Shown here: in pieces, positions 26,573 to 39,742 of the stretch
How the letters are laid out: each line of letters starts with the position of its first letter
Position numbering within the stretch: the stretch's first letter is position 1
Translations under genes and position numbers: made by a program
Assembly (NCBI GenBank): GCA_027886175.1
Contig: JAJNNQ010000137.1
Location: 6,452,001-6,516,000 of the forward strand
DNA from: Phylloscopus collybita
Lineage: Eukaryota > Chordata > Aves > Passeriformes > Phylloscopidae
Reading direction: 5' to 3'
DNA: 64,000 bases
Notes under the pieces: generated by a model
What the model was told of the DNA's origin: nothing
What the model saw: only the letters and a program-made list of their open reading frames with translations
Databases searched by the model: none

Positions 26573-29500
26573 AACTGCTCCATGTCTTGTCCTCTTTGCT
26601 GAAGTCTGTGTTTGCTCACTGCTCCCTGTTCCCCAGGGAAGGGAGGAGAGAACAGGAGCCCAGCTTTGCATGAATCTGCTGGGTGTCTTTGGATTCAGTC
26701 CAAAGTGTCCTCATCCATCTCAGAGCCAGTCTATGGATTTCAGGCAGGGCCTGAGTGTTACTTTGTAAAGTGCTTGGAGCTCCTCTGAGTGAAACCACTT
26801 CTGGAGCGCATAAAATTATTGCATTGACTTTTGAGGGCAGATGACAGTGAAAATCTATGCTTTAAACTGTGATTTTAGAAAGGGAGAGGGAGAGAACAAC
26901 AAGCATCTGACAGCTATGTTAATCATACACCTTGCAGCAACAGGGGTTTTTTCAATGCATCAGTTCTTTGTGTATATTTCTGATGGATCAGTCTACTCAT
27001 TGGTATTCTGGAGGGGCTCTACAGAAATTCAACTCATATTTCTTCCATCAACACATTTTTTCAGCAACTTCCTAGCATGTCTGACGTATTAGGAATATAT
27101 AGTGGAATCAAAGATGTATCAGGAGTGAGACATACACTTCTGACACTTGCCATATTATAAACTGAAGGTATTTTACTCTCATAGGAATCCCAGCATCCTT
27201 CTGAGAAATGTCACTCCTCAGAAAAGAGAACCCTCTACCTTCCCTGCCAAGCCTTTTAAATATCAAATATAGCACTTAAACATGTAATTAATTTCCTTTC
27301 AGTGCCAGTAGCTCATATAATCCTTCTTTTGATTAGAAAAAATGTATTATTTTGCTATAGTTATGAGGTTTGCAGTGCTGCAAATATGAACACAATAAAA
27401 TCTTATTTCCATTCAGTTCTATTTCCATATCACCACTTTCTACAGAGCTGAACCCCAGGAAGGCCATGGACTTTTCCTCTATCAATTTTTATGGGGAAAT
27501 AAAGGTTTTAAAGCAAATTTGCTCTGTGCTTTTCATGGAAATAAAATGACTTTTTCTTAGAACTTAGTGAATTCCCTACTGAAAAACCTGTATGTTATCA
27601 ACACGCCCTCACAGATTAGGGAGCTGCAGGGATGGAAGCTGGAGTTAAATGTGATTGCCTGGGTAAAACCTCTTTATAGGAATGCTGAATATACTGGCTT
27701 CATAATGCAGTACCATCTTCATAAATCCGAAGTATTTTTGAGATGGGCTTCCTTTGCTACAAGATCCGGTTTAGATCTTGCTGCCTAGTGATTACAGATT
27801 TTTGTGCAGCTTGCAGAAATGTCTTTGGCTTGCTCAGAGAAAAATTGTTGTCAGTGTTTCAGGCTCAGCTTGAACAAAATTTCCTTTGTGATGGGGTCCT
27901 TCCTCCCTGGAGAAGGCTGTGCACTGAGTGTTTCAAAGGCAAGCTGGATGGAGGAGGCTGGACCAGCTGGAGAGATGACTTAGCTCAGCAGTTCAGCTTA
28001 AACTGAAGGCTCAGGCTTCCACTTACACCAGGCTTACCACATTCAGGGAGTCAGTAATCCCCAGAGAGCTGTACCTGTGCCAGTGCATCCTTTCTCCACC
28101 TGCATATTTGGGCTGGAGTCCTTCCTCTGAGTGATAAAACCTTGGAGCTGATAAAAGCCTCCATAGGCCCCTGCAGCAATGAGGGCTAAGATAACATTCT
28201 TTAATGTGGTCTGCTGAAATGGGTGTTGTATATTTTTACAACAGATAATGCTGGATATTAAGAGAGGAGATAGGAAACTGAGTGTTCCTTATCTCCACAG
28301 GGCTCCAAAAGAGCAGCAGCAGCACAATCACTTCCAAGCCTCTGGGGCATCATCCCTAATAGCCCAGCATGGATGTATTTGCCATGGATCTGTCCAGCTT
28401 GTTTTCAAACTCACTTTAACTTTAGATTCCCTAATAGCTTTTGCAGCTGCCACAGTTTTGGTGGTGTTTTGAGAATATTTATTTCCATTGCTCATTTAAG
28501 ATATTCTTCTTATTCACTTTGAAGGTGATCCCTGAGCACTGTGCAATAAAAATATAATGTGGATGCAGGAGTCAAAGCCAAAGGAGAGTCCATGGGTTTT
28601 CCATGGAAGAGGAAAGGGGCAGGACACTGAGAGGGTTCTAAACCACCCCTGAGTACTTTCCCCAGACCCAGAAATATGAAACTTAAAGGCTTCCTGACTC
28701 TGACACAGTGTTTTTGTATTATACAGTTTTTAAGGAAATTTTCTTCCATCAACTTGTCTAACATCTCTTTGAACCCTTGAAAATTTTCAAGATCATCCCG
28801 TGGCAGGGAGTCTGATAATTTAAATCTATGCTGTGTGAAGGAACAGCTCAGTCCCTCCAGTGCATTTTGCTGCTGCTCACTCTTACTGCAGTGATTTTCT
28901 GTGTGTCCTCCAGCTTGCTTTCAAAAGCCTGGGACCTGCAGGTCTCTTTTGGTCCAATGCTTGCCACCCAAAGAGAAAACAGCTGTGCCTCAGGCACCTT
29001 CTTCCTTCCACTGGGACACTACAGCTTTGCTCACTCCTCTGGCCCCACAGACACCTCTCTTCCAGCTAAGAACACTCAGTTATTCTGTACCCTAAACACC
29101 CCTAAAGAGCTCTGACACACCTGTGGTGGATGACTCCTCTCTAGGAAAGTCATGCCTACTCCCTTGATATATCTATATTTGTGTCCACTGATTATTTTAT
29201 ATTATAGCTTTCAATGATTTTCCTGATGTGGAAGTCAAATACACTCATCAGATACACTGGCAAACAAACATATTTGCACTGGTATAGCAAATAGCTATTT
29301 CAGCCCAAGTAATAGTTCTCTGGATTCCCTCAAGTCCTTTTTAATGTAGAACTGATTTTTAAACAGAATTTCTCTGCTGTTATCACTGCTGTAACCAGTG
29401 ATAGGTTACACACTGCTGCAGGTACTTTAGCAATTTGCTATTGGAATTCCTTTAAACTGAGAACTTCCTTTGGCTCTCTTCCATCCACACACCCTTCAGA

Positions 29501-30779
29501 AGCACTGTAAACCAGGAATCTGGGGCTCACTGAAGGTGAGCCTGTGCAAATTGCAGGGTCCTTTCTGGTTCTAGACAGAATCAGTGGTGGTGGCAGAGCT
29601 TGTGTGTCCTCCAAAGGGAGCCCAACCTATGCACACCAAACCCAGGATGAAAACCAATGCAAATCCTGCATGGGGGCTGCTGCTGGGGGATTCAGTTCCA
29701 AATCTCACCAAGGCTTGGAAGCAAATGGCTAATGAAGTTGAAGTTTTATATGTTTTTGGAAGAAGAGTTTCAACTTACCAAAGCAAAGCTCTGATCCTTG
29801 CTGGGTCTCTCAGTGCTACTCTGGTACACTTTACAGTCTTGAAAATGCCCCTGTGTCCTATGGAAGAAATGCACATGTCCAGTTTTGATCCTGTTTATGT
29901 AAACTAAAATAGGAATAACTCAATTTCCAGACCCCAAAAAGGGCTACTGGCTCCCCACCCACATGGCTGGAGGTGTAGGGGGCTTCTTAAACTGCTTGTA
30001 GAAACATTCCCAAACCTCCTGCCTTTCAACAAGCCATTGCACAGTACTTCCTTTATCTCACCCAGAGCAGTGTGAGCCCACGGGGTGTCTGTGTCTCCCA
30101 TGTCCTCCCTGTCTGGAAGCTGCTCCTGGTGTGTGGCCTCTCCTTTGCTGGCTGGGAAAGGCAATGGCCACAGCCTGGAGAAATGGCTTTGGAAAGGAAG
30201 CTGGAGAGACACCAGGGCACAGCCCTGTCTGCCTGCCCAGCAGCACAGCCTGGTCAGCAGCACTGGGAGGAGTCAGAAGCCCCAGCTCCCCTCTCAGCTT
30301 TGTTCTTCAGCAGGGCCTGTGTCCTGCAGCTGTGGCCAGCTGGGTGGCCCTGGGCTCCCTGCGCTGTGGAGGGAGAGGTGGGCTCAGCCCATGGGCCAGG
30401 ATGAGTCCTCATGGGTGGATGGCAGGAGTTTCCTATTCCTCTCTTTTGGCCAGGCAGGAGGCTTGGGGCAGCAGATCAGCTTGCAGACTCTGGAAACCCA
30501 AAGAGGAACATGATTGGAAGCAGGCTTTTTTTTCAAATCTTTTTTGTTCCTACAGATGGGGATGTTTACAGACAGACTAAACAGAGCTGCAGTTTCCTCA
30601 GGGAAGAGGGACATGTGTGCCACCATCTATCATTAAACCCTTCCCACTAGGGACACATGGGATACAGCTCTGAAGGGCTGTATTTGGCCCCTTTAGCCAC
30701 TGGATTAAACCCTGTTTGCTACCTTTGCAATCACCCATGGCTGCAGCCAGCAAGGCAGGGTAACGAGCCTCACTCATCT
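26573..30779. other. No gene identified
   Basis: AT-rich to about 29.9 kb, then GC-richer with longer chance frames on both strands (30085-30580). Confidence 0.5.
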
Positions 30780-30960
30780 CCCTGCATGGAAATAACAGCC
30801 AAGCACATAAGAAATAATTAGATCTGCACGTGTGAAGAAGATCAGATTGGGTTATACCACCAGCTCTGCCCTTTCCTAATTTAAAGTGATCAATTTCTTC
30901 CAAATTAATGTTCCCAATCTTTATCTGATATGCTGTGTGTGGGAGCCAGATAGTCACACA
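30780..30960. other. Candidate conserved non-coding element
   Basis: Non-repetitive AT-rich sequence with a TAATTA-type homeodomain core (AATAATTAG near 30814) beside an E-box-like GCACGTG (about 30827). No coding frame or repeat. The call is a judgement from composition. Confidence 0.25.
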
Positions 30961-31354
30961 TCCATCCTTGTTGTCGCTCCACCTCAAGAAAATCAGCTCT
31001 GTGTGTATCAGACACTTGGATCCTGTCTGGGGTCACAAAGATGCCACACACTGACCCCTCCCTCTCCTTTGGAGAAACGTCCTAATCAGGGGATGAGTCC
31101 TGGCAATCACAGGAGGACAGAGCAGCTCTGCTGCCTCCTCCAGACCTGACACCTCACCAGTGGCCTCCCAAGAGCAAGACACTTGCAGATGACAAATAGG
31201 CGAGGGGAAAAGGGAGCCTAATGAGGGGAGGAGGTGTGGGGAGGAGGGGGGAAAAGCAAGCAGCAGTGCTCATTAGAGACAGAGGGAAATGCTGCCTTTC
31301 ATACCTGCTTCGCTCCCTTTTGCTCCCTCCACTCTTCAGACAGATGAGAGACCC

Positions 31355-31480
31355 AGGGCGCAGGCAGCGCGCGGGCGCGCGTCCTCAATTATTGATGGGA
31401 GATGCTTTGTTTTATTTAGTGCCCTGGTTCTGATTAGTTTGTTCTCCAGGGGATACAATTTTTCTTCTCCCCTCCCTCGT
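31355..31480. promoter_or_regulatory. CpG cluster next to a candidate conserved non-coding element
   Basis: Seven CpGs lie within about 25 bp (31359-31382). They are followed directly by an AT-rich block with ATTATTGAT and CTTTGTT (SOX-like) words. The sharp junction of CpG-rich and AT-rich sequence is typical of developmental enhancers or minor promoters, but there is no direct proof here. Confidence 0.3.
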
Positions 31481-31639
31481 CTCCCTGTTTCCTCCTCCTT
31501 TCTTTGATCTACCCCTATTCCATTTCCCCCCCTCCCCACAGGAATGGTGCTGCTGTTGCCACCAGGTGCTTTGCTCCCCCGGGCTCAGGTGAGTCGGGCG
31601 GGCACAAAGGGCCACACACTGCCAGAGCCCCTTCTTGGG

Positions 31640-31770
31640 AGAGAGTGAGCCTTGCTAGAAAATAATGAGAACTGGCAGCTCTGATGATCCAAAGCCGAGA
31701 AACATATGCCTGGGCTGCCTCTTTCATCTCTGTAATTGGGTTTTTCTACTCCTGTCAATTAGGGCCTTTT
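31640..31770. other. Candidate conserved non-coding element
   Basis: Unique sequence with AGAAAATAATGAGAACTGGC and GTAATTGGG words, and no repeat similarity or credible frame. It sits downstream of the CpG cluster at 31.36 kb. Confidence 0.22.
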
Positions 31771-33796
31771 CCCTCTCCCTCCTGCCCCAGTGAGTCTCCT
31801 TTCTCAGTGTGAGTGTCTGAGTGGCTGATCACAGGGGTGGCCCTGGGGTAACTGGCACCAGGGTGATGCACAGAGGTAGGTGTGTGCAGCATCACAGGAT
31901 CCCACTGGAAAATCATACAGCTGCCTCGACACAAGAGGGAGGACTGTTTCTGCCAGAGAAAAGTGACACCTCTGGGCTCAAGGAAGTGCAGGTCTTCTTT
32001 CCTCTTATCTCCAGAACAGCCTGGGTGCTACAAAGACAAGGCAATGTTTTGGTTTTTTCCTGCTTCCCCTTCCAGCTGTTAAGCTTATTTCCAGTGGAGC
32101 ATTTACAAAGGATTAACTTTTAGCTACAGCAAAGCCCACTGCTTCTGCTGCAATGGTCAGAGACTGACTTGAGGAAGGCAGCATCAGCTCTGGGAGAGCA
32201 GTGTCTGCAGAGGATGACTCCTTACCTGCCCTCGACTTAACCTTGGACCTTTTCTCAAGCCCTGGCCCCAGCTCTTGACACCTGGAGCCATCAGGCAGAC
32301 AGCAGGCCAGAGCCAGGGAAGTCTGCTGTAATCCAGCCTGGACAATCTGTCTCCTAGGGGGAAAATGTCAAACTCAACAGCTCAAGGGCTGGTGAAAAAG
32401 GTGGGGGCTAAGTTTTAAATTCTGCCAAATAATGAATAGCTCATCTCCTTGTTGAGCAGGACAAAATCTTCATGGCTTTTATTTCCAAGACAAACAGCAG
32501 CTCATTTGAAAGGGGAATGCAAGGCTGGGAACTTCAGCTGTCCTGCCAGGGGCAGTGACTCTGTGCCAGCAGTCACCCCCGTGGTCACCAGCACAGTCAC
32601 CAGACTGCATGAGCTGGAAAACATGAGAATTTTTTTCCATGAAGTGGATTTGCAGATAATTTTGCCCCATAAAAGAAAAAGAGGCAAAAGCTATTAACTT
32701 TGAAAATACTTTGAATTCCTCATTGCTAAAGACGACCTTCCCCTCCCCCCACTTTTTTTATTGTAAAGGTAAAATGGAAAAAAATATTATTTTTAGTTTT
32801 TCTTGGCAACTACAAAAGAATATTCAAAAAGGGCTACTTGAACATCAATGTATGCAAAAATTCCAGTTATAAATACAGGTGCAGAAAGCTGATAAAACCC
32901 TTCCTTCCTCTTGCTCTCTCCTTGTACTTTTTGATCCAGAGTTTGAAACTCCGTTGAAAGTACCTGGTATTTTGTGATTCAGGGTAGATGTGAGCAGCCA
33001 GAGAGCAGCTGCTCCAGGACCATCCTGGACTCTGCATTTCATACCTGTTTGCAGATATGGATCCAGCTGCATCCAAACCCTCTGCAGCCTTCCAATTGGA
33101 AGGATACTGATTTTCCAGACAATCTATATTACTCCAGATTACAGATGCTGCAGCTTAAGCTCTTCTCTCTTGACCATACACAGGGGATGTGAAAAATGAC
33201 GTTTCACCTTTTTATATTAATTTATAAGTTTAATAAAAATAAAATAAAATAGAATAAAAATAGACAATAAGGAGACAAAAGAAGATAGCTTCTCAGCTGA
33301 GGGTGCAAAGCAACACACAGCCCATTCCAAATTTCTTGGTATTTAAAAGTCTTGGTGTTACATATTTCAATAAGCTAATGCATGATTCAAATATTCATTT
33401 TGTTTTCAAGACCCCCCTAAGCATACAGTTTATCTGTGGGATTCTCTGCAGTCTAGATGTATGTTGTAAATCTGTCTTCCAAAGATTCAAACTCTCTAAG
33501 GCTCAATTGTTCTTTATCAGAAATCTTTAGTTCAGGAATTCCAGACGTCCCTTCTGTCTTCTATCTAGTTGAGGAGTTAAAAAAAAAAACAAAACAACCA
33601 CCATCTCTACTTTGTTACTATCTGAAAATATACCTTCATTACGTTTTTAAATTCCACAAATAAAAGGAAATACAGTACAACCTTCTTACATTATATGTAT
33701 GACATTCATCTCAATATTTGCGAAAAAGCCAACTCTGAAATATGCATTTATAACAGTGGAGTTGCAAATTAGACTTAAAGATTGCTTTTTGTATAT

Positions 33797-33802
<6 letters not shown>
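31771..33802. other. No gene identified
   Basis: Unique sequence, with an AT-rich A/T tract at 33220-33265. No repeat family recognised. Confidence 0.5.

Positions 33803-33845
<43 letters not shown>
33803..33845. repeat. (TA)n microsatellite, about 21 units
   Basis: Uninterrupted TA dinucleotides flanked by GTATATTATG on the left and GCATGAATTT on the right. Long enough to be length-variable. Confidence 0.95.
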
Positions 33846-33848
<3 letters not shown>

Positions 33849-34899
33849 TGAATTTTCCTGCCAGGCTGTTCCCAGAAGGGACCCATGGGGTAGGTGGCTG
33901 TGCATGTCTGTGCATGCAGGAACAGACAGATGCCAGGTGCTCTTTATCCTTCACCAGTTTTTCACCTGAAAAAAAAAAAAAATACTGCAGTGACCAAGTA
34001 CTGTCGTATTTCATACAATAGTCATCCTTGCACAACCAAATGGGTTTATCTGAGCAGCTGTCAGCAGCAGGCATCTGGGGGTAGCTATACATCAGCCTCG
34101 CTGTTTAAAAAAAAAGAAATAAAATGTGGTCAGGTTCGGAGAAGACAAATTATTTCACAAGCCTCCACACCAATTAAATGTGCATTTCATTTCCATATGA
34201 TGTATTGCAGGTGTCTGAGGGGCCTGTTGCTGGCTGTCTCCCTCTCTGTGCACGTGGTCCCCCAGATCTGCAGCCAGGGGGATGCAGCAGAGGAGCACAG
34301 GTCCCTCCCCAGAGCTCTGCTGGGAGCACACCTGCAGGGATCTGATGGTTTTCCAGCCCCTGGTGGGCCCTGTGAAGAGGAAGCACCATTTGGAGGGCAG
34401 GGGAAAGGGGCTCCCCAGAATCAGGCACTGGAGTAATTAATGCTCCTGAAGAGTGAACTCCAAGGAGTCTGTGACTGAGAATAGAGATGCACTGATGTGT
34501 CTGCTTAATCAGGGCAGAGTAATGAACAGATCCACAGAGTCTGCATGGATCAAATCCCACTTGGATGCTGTGACTGAAATTACACCAGACTCTGTTGAAT
34601 ATTGAGGAATTATTCTAATTTAAGACAAAGTGCCCTACCTGCAGGGCACTGACACCTCTCCAAATCTCACAGGAGAAGGTGAAAATGAGAGAAGAAAACT
34701 GAAACCACACCTCAAGTTTCCCTATGACACACAACATATAGTTAAGATAAAATCTTTAAAGCTATAGCAAGGTAAATAAGCTGCTGTTCTTGCTGGCCAC
34801 TCTCCCTAGCCACCAGGAACCCAAAGAGCAAGCCATAAAATCAGCTTTTAACCTGGACTTCTATATCTGTCAGAGGACAGTGGCCTGAATAATAAGCTC

Positions 34900-35720
34900 A
34901 GCCTTAAAGCTCTAGCTGGTCTCATGCTGCCAACCCATTCATCACAAAGTGATGATCTGCATAATTGTTTTCGAAGAATTGGCAACAAAACACGCTATGT
35001 CATTTTAAAATTTAGCCCTGAATTCTCTTTATTAATAAATGAGGGCATAGTTTTAAGTTTTGGGCCAATGAAATATTCACACCTTCTAAAACAAATGCAG
35101 TATTTATATGGTGCTTTACATTTGCTGCCCCTCCAAAGCGTTCTCATTTGTTTCCTCTTCTTCCATCATCTCAATTACCATAGAAAGTGGATAAATGCCA
35201 GTGAAGACAGACGCAGCTTAGGACATCTCTGAATGCCCGGGAGGGAGGCGGGTCCCCGGGGGCAGGAGCCGGAGTTCAATGCAAATTTCAGGCGAAGCAG
35301 AGGGAGGGAGCAGCACCTGCCTCTTTCACACTCGAGAGAATGATCTAATTGCTGGCTATTAGTCTTCTATATGACTCAAAAACCTGCCTGTGCCTCTTAC
35401 TAAATCTTAACCCGGGACATAATCACTGGGAATTAGAATTAGACGCTGGAAGTATTTGGTGCTGCAAAACTGGCAACAGGCAGAGTCAGGGGAAGAAATC
35501 TGACCCTGTCCTTTATCCTGTAGGTTGGTTGCCTGCAGGAAGCACAGTGACACAGCTTAAGCTTGTTGGGGCACAACAGCCTCAGGATTTTCGGCTCCAA
35601 TTTTCAGGCACCCCTGTGCTTTGCCAAGTAGACCTGCTATCCAGAAGAGTCACTGTTACTCCAGAAATGCAAACATCAGTTTCGGAATTAGATTCCTGCT
35701 TTCCAAAGCTGTGATGCTTT
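34900..35720. other. Candidate conserved non-coding block with a small CpG-rich centre
   Basis: About 800 bp of unique sequence. The left half is AT-rich with TGCATAATTG and ATTGTT words and includes the L3/MIR3-like relic. The centre (35235-35275) is GC-rich with several CpGs. The right half has an open frame (35349-35714) of 121 codons with no ATG at its start region that I can support and no known domain. I regard it as regulatory rather than coding. Confidence 0.3.
35095..35205 (+). mobile_element. Possible ancient L3/MIR3-type 3'-end relic
   Basis: AGTATTTATATGGTGCTTTA, CATTTGCTGCCCCTCCAAAG and CGTTCTCATTTG resemble the 3' end shared by L3 LINEs and MIR3 (TTTATATAGCGCTTTACA ... CAAAGCGCTTT). 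It sits inside a longer stretch that looks conserved. Similarity is judged by eye only. Confidence 0.4.
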
Positions 35721-36000
35721 TCTATGAAGTGTCTGCAGATACCCAGGTCACATCCTGTTCTCTTCTAGCCAGTCTCCAACAGCTCCCTTGACCTCACTTG
35801 TGCTCTGAGTGCAGATCCTAAACAAATTCTGACCCCTAGGAACCACCCTCAGCAAAACGAAGGAGACCAAAACCACAGAACATACAGCTTTTGTAGAAAT
35901 TAAGATTTGCCATCTCCTTCAACCTCCACCAACCCTGGCTGAATAATACTCAATGTGCTATAGACATAAAGAACAGCAGAGAGGTTGGTTTCCCACTGTA

Positions 36001-36004
<4 letters not shown>

Positions 36005-36032
<28 letters not shown>
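36005..36032. repeat. Poly(T) run of 28
   Basis: Homopolymer of T after GCTC and before AAATC. No retrocopy structure is seen next to it. Confidence 0.95.
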
Positions 36033-36037
<5 letters not shown>

Positions 36038-38305
36038 TTCTTTCCAGCTTGTCTGAGATGCTCTGATCTGCCCCACTACACCTGGACAGCTCCAGCCTGT
36101 CGGTGGCAGGAGAAGGAGCCCACGGAGGAGCAGCTGATCCCGGTGAGTCCCATCTGCCTGGGGAGGGCAGCAGATGTCTGAGCAGAGCCAGGGCCTGGGC
36201 CAGCAGCCTGTGTCCCAGTGCCATGGCCAGGCTGGGTCCCCTCCACCTGCCCTCCCTTCTGTGCTCCCTTGAGAGGCAGATTCCTCTTTCATCCCCGATG
36301 AACACGGGGAGGTCAGGCTGTGCTGGTGGCAGGAGTTAAATGCAGCTCTGGTGTTCCATAACTGAGAAGTGTGGAGCCACAGGAGGCAGCAGGGAAGGGA
36401 TGGCTTTGAAGTTTAGCTTTAGTGCAGCCCTCTGGGTTTTTTCAGTTTCTTTTTTTTTTTCCCCTTACACTCGTTTTTTTGCTTTTTTAAATATATGTAT
36501 TTTAAATGGCTGTTTAAATAAATGAGGATCTGGGAGAGGATCTGCCACAGCACAGAAAGGAAAGAAGCTTCTACGCACCAGACAAAGAAATAAAATATGA
36601 GGGGACGTGGCACAGCCCCTGCCCTTGGTAGCAGTCATTAATAATACCAGGCTGGAGCAGTGGATGTTCACACCTTTCCCTGCTGCACTTCTCTGCACCC
36701 TCATGTGTTTGCTGTTTCCAGCTCCTAATTGAAAATTTTCTCTTGCTTAAAGGCCCCAGGAGGGAAATATCAAAAAAGAAAAAATCTCCAGCTTGCTACC
36801 AATCCCAAGTTCAGGGGGAAGCCACCCAAAACCCTTCCAGTCCTTCCTGTGAGCTGCAGGGTGAAACAGAAAGTGTTTCCTCCAGGATCTGGAGTCCAGG
36901 TAGTTAATAGATACTCTGCAGTAATTTGTCATAAAAGAAAAAGAAGCAGGCAAAAAAAGCAGTGAAAGAGGGGGGAGGAGGTTCCTGCTCTAATTCCATA
37001 AGATTATATTTGTTTCCTAACTGAATTAAGAATCAAAGCAGAATATATTGTCTTCAAATGAAAGCCATTTTTTAAAGTTGTCTTGTCAAATTCGTGGGCA
37101 TTTTAAAAAATTCAAAACAAATAAAAAAGAAAGTGTTAAATTGCTTAAAACAAACAGCACTGTTGGCTGAGATCACTCAGTGCTGTGATAGGCAGAGTAC
37201 TACTCTTTTGTATCTTGTCCTTTCAGGCTGGAGACCAGAGAAGGAAAAAAAAATACTCATTAGATGATGAACAGCAAATCAGAACTGCTTCAACACCAGA
37301 GCTCAACACATTCTGAGAGATTTTAAGGTCATCTTGCTAGACAGAAAAGGAAATGATTACAGGAAATATTACACTTCATGCTTCTGCAGCTGGATTAAGT
37401 GTTTTATTACTTACCACTGAGGACACTTCTGTTTGACACAAATATATTTGTAAGAGTATTTTATTAAATTACAGCAAACATCTGAATTCAGAGTGGGGCT
37501 ATTGAGAAGCTAAATGTAAGAAGAATTGACATTACAGTGTCTCAGCAGCAGTAAAGCTGTAATCAGTGTTGACAGATATTACTCATGTGCTTTAGGCTCA
37601 ACAAGAAGCTGTTCAGATACCACCATGGAGAAGAAAAGTGTGAATTATCAGGAGCTCCCTAGGAACACAGCACCATGGAGAAAGGCTCTCCAGAGACACT
37701 TCTCCCTATTTTTCACCAACAGCTCTACAAAACTGAGGGCTGTATGTAAATAACTGGTAAATCCTTTGGTACTCAGAAGGATTTGGCATATTTGTTAATA
37801 GTTCTGCCTCCTGACCATACATGACTGCATAGACAGCTTATCCATCATTTTCAGTGTCTGGCCCCTGAAGCTGTAGACAAATTAGAGGCAGAAAATGAAA
37901 CTATCCCACTGAGTGTTTTTAAAGCAAAATTTTAAGGCTTGTTTCATGAATTTTTTAATTACCATTTAAGGTTGGGGTTTTTTAAATGTTTGGAAACAGT
38001 AATTTTAGATCCTTGATTTTGCTACTTCTGGCAGGAGAATTAGATTAGGAAGGGCTGGTTGCTGGTGCCTGCTATACCCTAAGATGCCCTGCAACAGCTT
38101 GGCAGGACCAAATCCCATGTCAGGGCAGCTGAAGGGCAGCAACTCCTTCTTTCTTTCCCCCTTGGACGTGGGAGGCAGGAAGAGAGGTATAGAGCAGTAT
38201 CAACAGTGGAATCCTCTTATTTAAGTAATTGTTAATTCCAGGCCAGAAGGAAATTCTATTCAGCAGCAATTAAACCAGTGCTCTGGAACAATGTGGGTGC
38301 AATAT

Positions 38306-38308
<3 letters not shown>

Positions 38309-38357
<49 letters not shown>
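38309..38357. repeat. Poly(T) run of 49
   Basis: The longest homopolymer in the window. On the minus strand it would be a poly(A) tail, but no AATAAA or recognisable gene copy precedes it there. Confidence 0.95.
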
Positions 38358-38358
<1 letters not shown>

Positions 38359-39698
38359 TTAGCTGTCACATGAGAACTGCTGTGCAGTTTTTTACATCTC
38401 CAGTATGTTAGAGGCATTTTCAAAGGGTTAAAGGCCTCTTGCTCATCACAGGGCAGTGAATTTCCCAGAGGAACATTCTTAGGCTTATCCTTATTCCTTT
38501 CACTCTGCTTTGTAGTCCTGGGAGTCATTAGTGCACAGGTACATCTCAAGACATTTTTGCAATACCTTAGGAATTGCACAACTGAGATTACTTCCTCTCT
38601 CCAGCATGCAAATCATCCCTAAAAGGGTTTTCCTGGAGAACAATTCCTTACATTCTTTCCCAAGGGTATGTGCTCTTTCATTTGTCAGGGATCAAGATGC
38701 TTATGTGACAATGCACAAGGAGATATTTAAACCCAGAGTACTTTGAGGTGGCAGCAACTTTTTCTTCCCTTCATCTTTTCTCATTCTTTTTCCCATTCAT
38801 CTGCTGAGCCAGAAGCTCAGAAAAAAAAAAAAAAATAAAAAAGAAATCACATTTCAATGGTTGCTCAATGCCTTAATGTGCTGAAACCAGCCAGTTTCTC
38901 TGTAAAATTCACTTAGGTGCCAGCTGTTTACCTGTAACTTCTTGTTGTGAAGAAGTTTTTTCCCTTTACAGACTCCCTGGATTTTTATTTTCTTTACTCA
39001 AAGTTTGCATGTAGTCAGGAGTGTCTCTTGCAAAGAGCTCCATCCCATGCAGGTCAGTGTCTGCAGCACTTCTGCTGAAGTCTTTTGACCACAACAAGCT
39101 TGTCCTTTAAGTCTCCAGCCTGTAATGAGCAGCAGGTGCCAGATGTATGAAACAAGGTACTACATATTTGCTCCTAATTAAAAAATCCTCATGAAATACC
39201 CAAATCCCTCAAGGATTTGCAGAGATCAAACCCAACTGAGAACCCTCACTCAATTGCATCTCTCTGAAGACAGACACAGGCAGTCTTTCCCCAAGTTAAA
39301 TGTCCTGGGTGGTGATGTTGGATGCATGCTCATGTTCCAGGGATTTTGTTAGGAATGAAAAGCCAAGACCCAGGTCACTGATAAATTGCAGTTTGGCCAT
39401 TCACATCAGGACTGAGATTTACATAATTAGGCAAAAGGCAAGAGCTTTGGTGCCCAACATACAGAGCATTTCAAAGTCTCCAACAGTTTTTGGGTTCAGA
39501 CAGACCACCAGCTCTCTGGGCTGCTCTGCCAGCTGTGCCAGAGCAGAGGGAGCTGCTCCATTGCCCAACTCCACAGGGAGTCCTTCCTCCAGACTCTGTT
39601 TTGCTGCTTCACAAAAATAAAACACTTACAGTTTAGGTGGGATTTCTAGTTCCTGGAAGTCTCCCTCAAAATGAAGCTGACTGATAAAATCCTGCATT

Positions 39699-39742
39699 GT
39701 TTTGTTTTGGTTTTTTTTGGTTGTTTTTTTTTTTTTTTTTTT
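39699..39742. repeat. T-rich tract with GG interruptions
   Basis: TTTTGTTTTGG, TTTTTTTTGG and a final run of about 19 T. Confidence 0.9.

Noticed and set aside
35349..35714. Plus-strand frame of 121 codons in the candidate conserved block
   Set aside because: No ATG-supported start, no domain and no splice sites with supporting frame. The block looks regulatory.
38256..38579. Possible retrocopy with poly(A) on the minus strand
   Set aside because: There is no AATAAA before the A-run, no known protein in the frame and no target duplication found.
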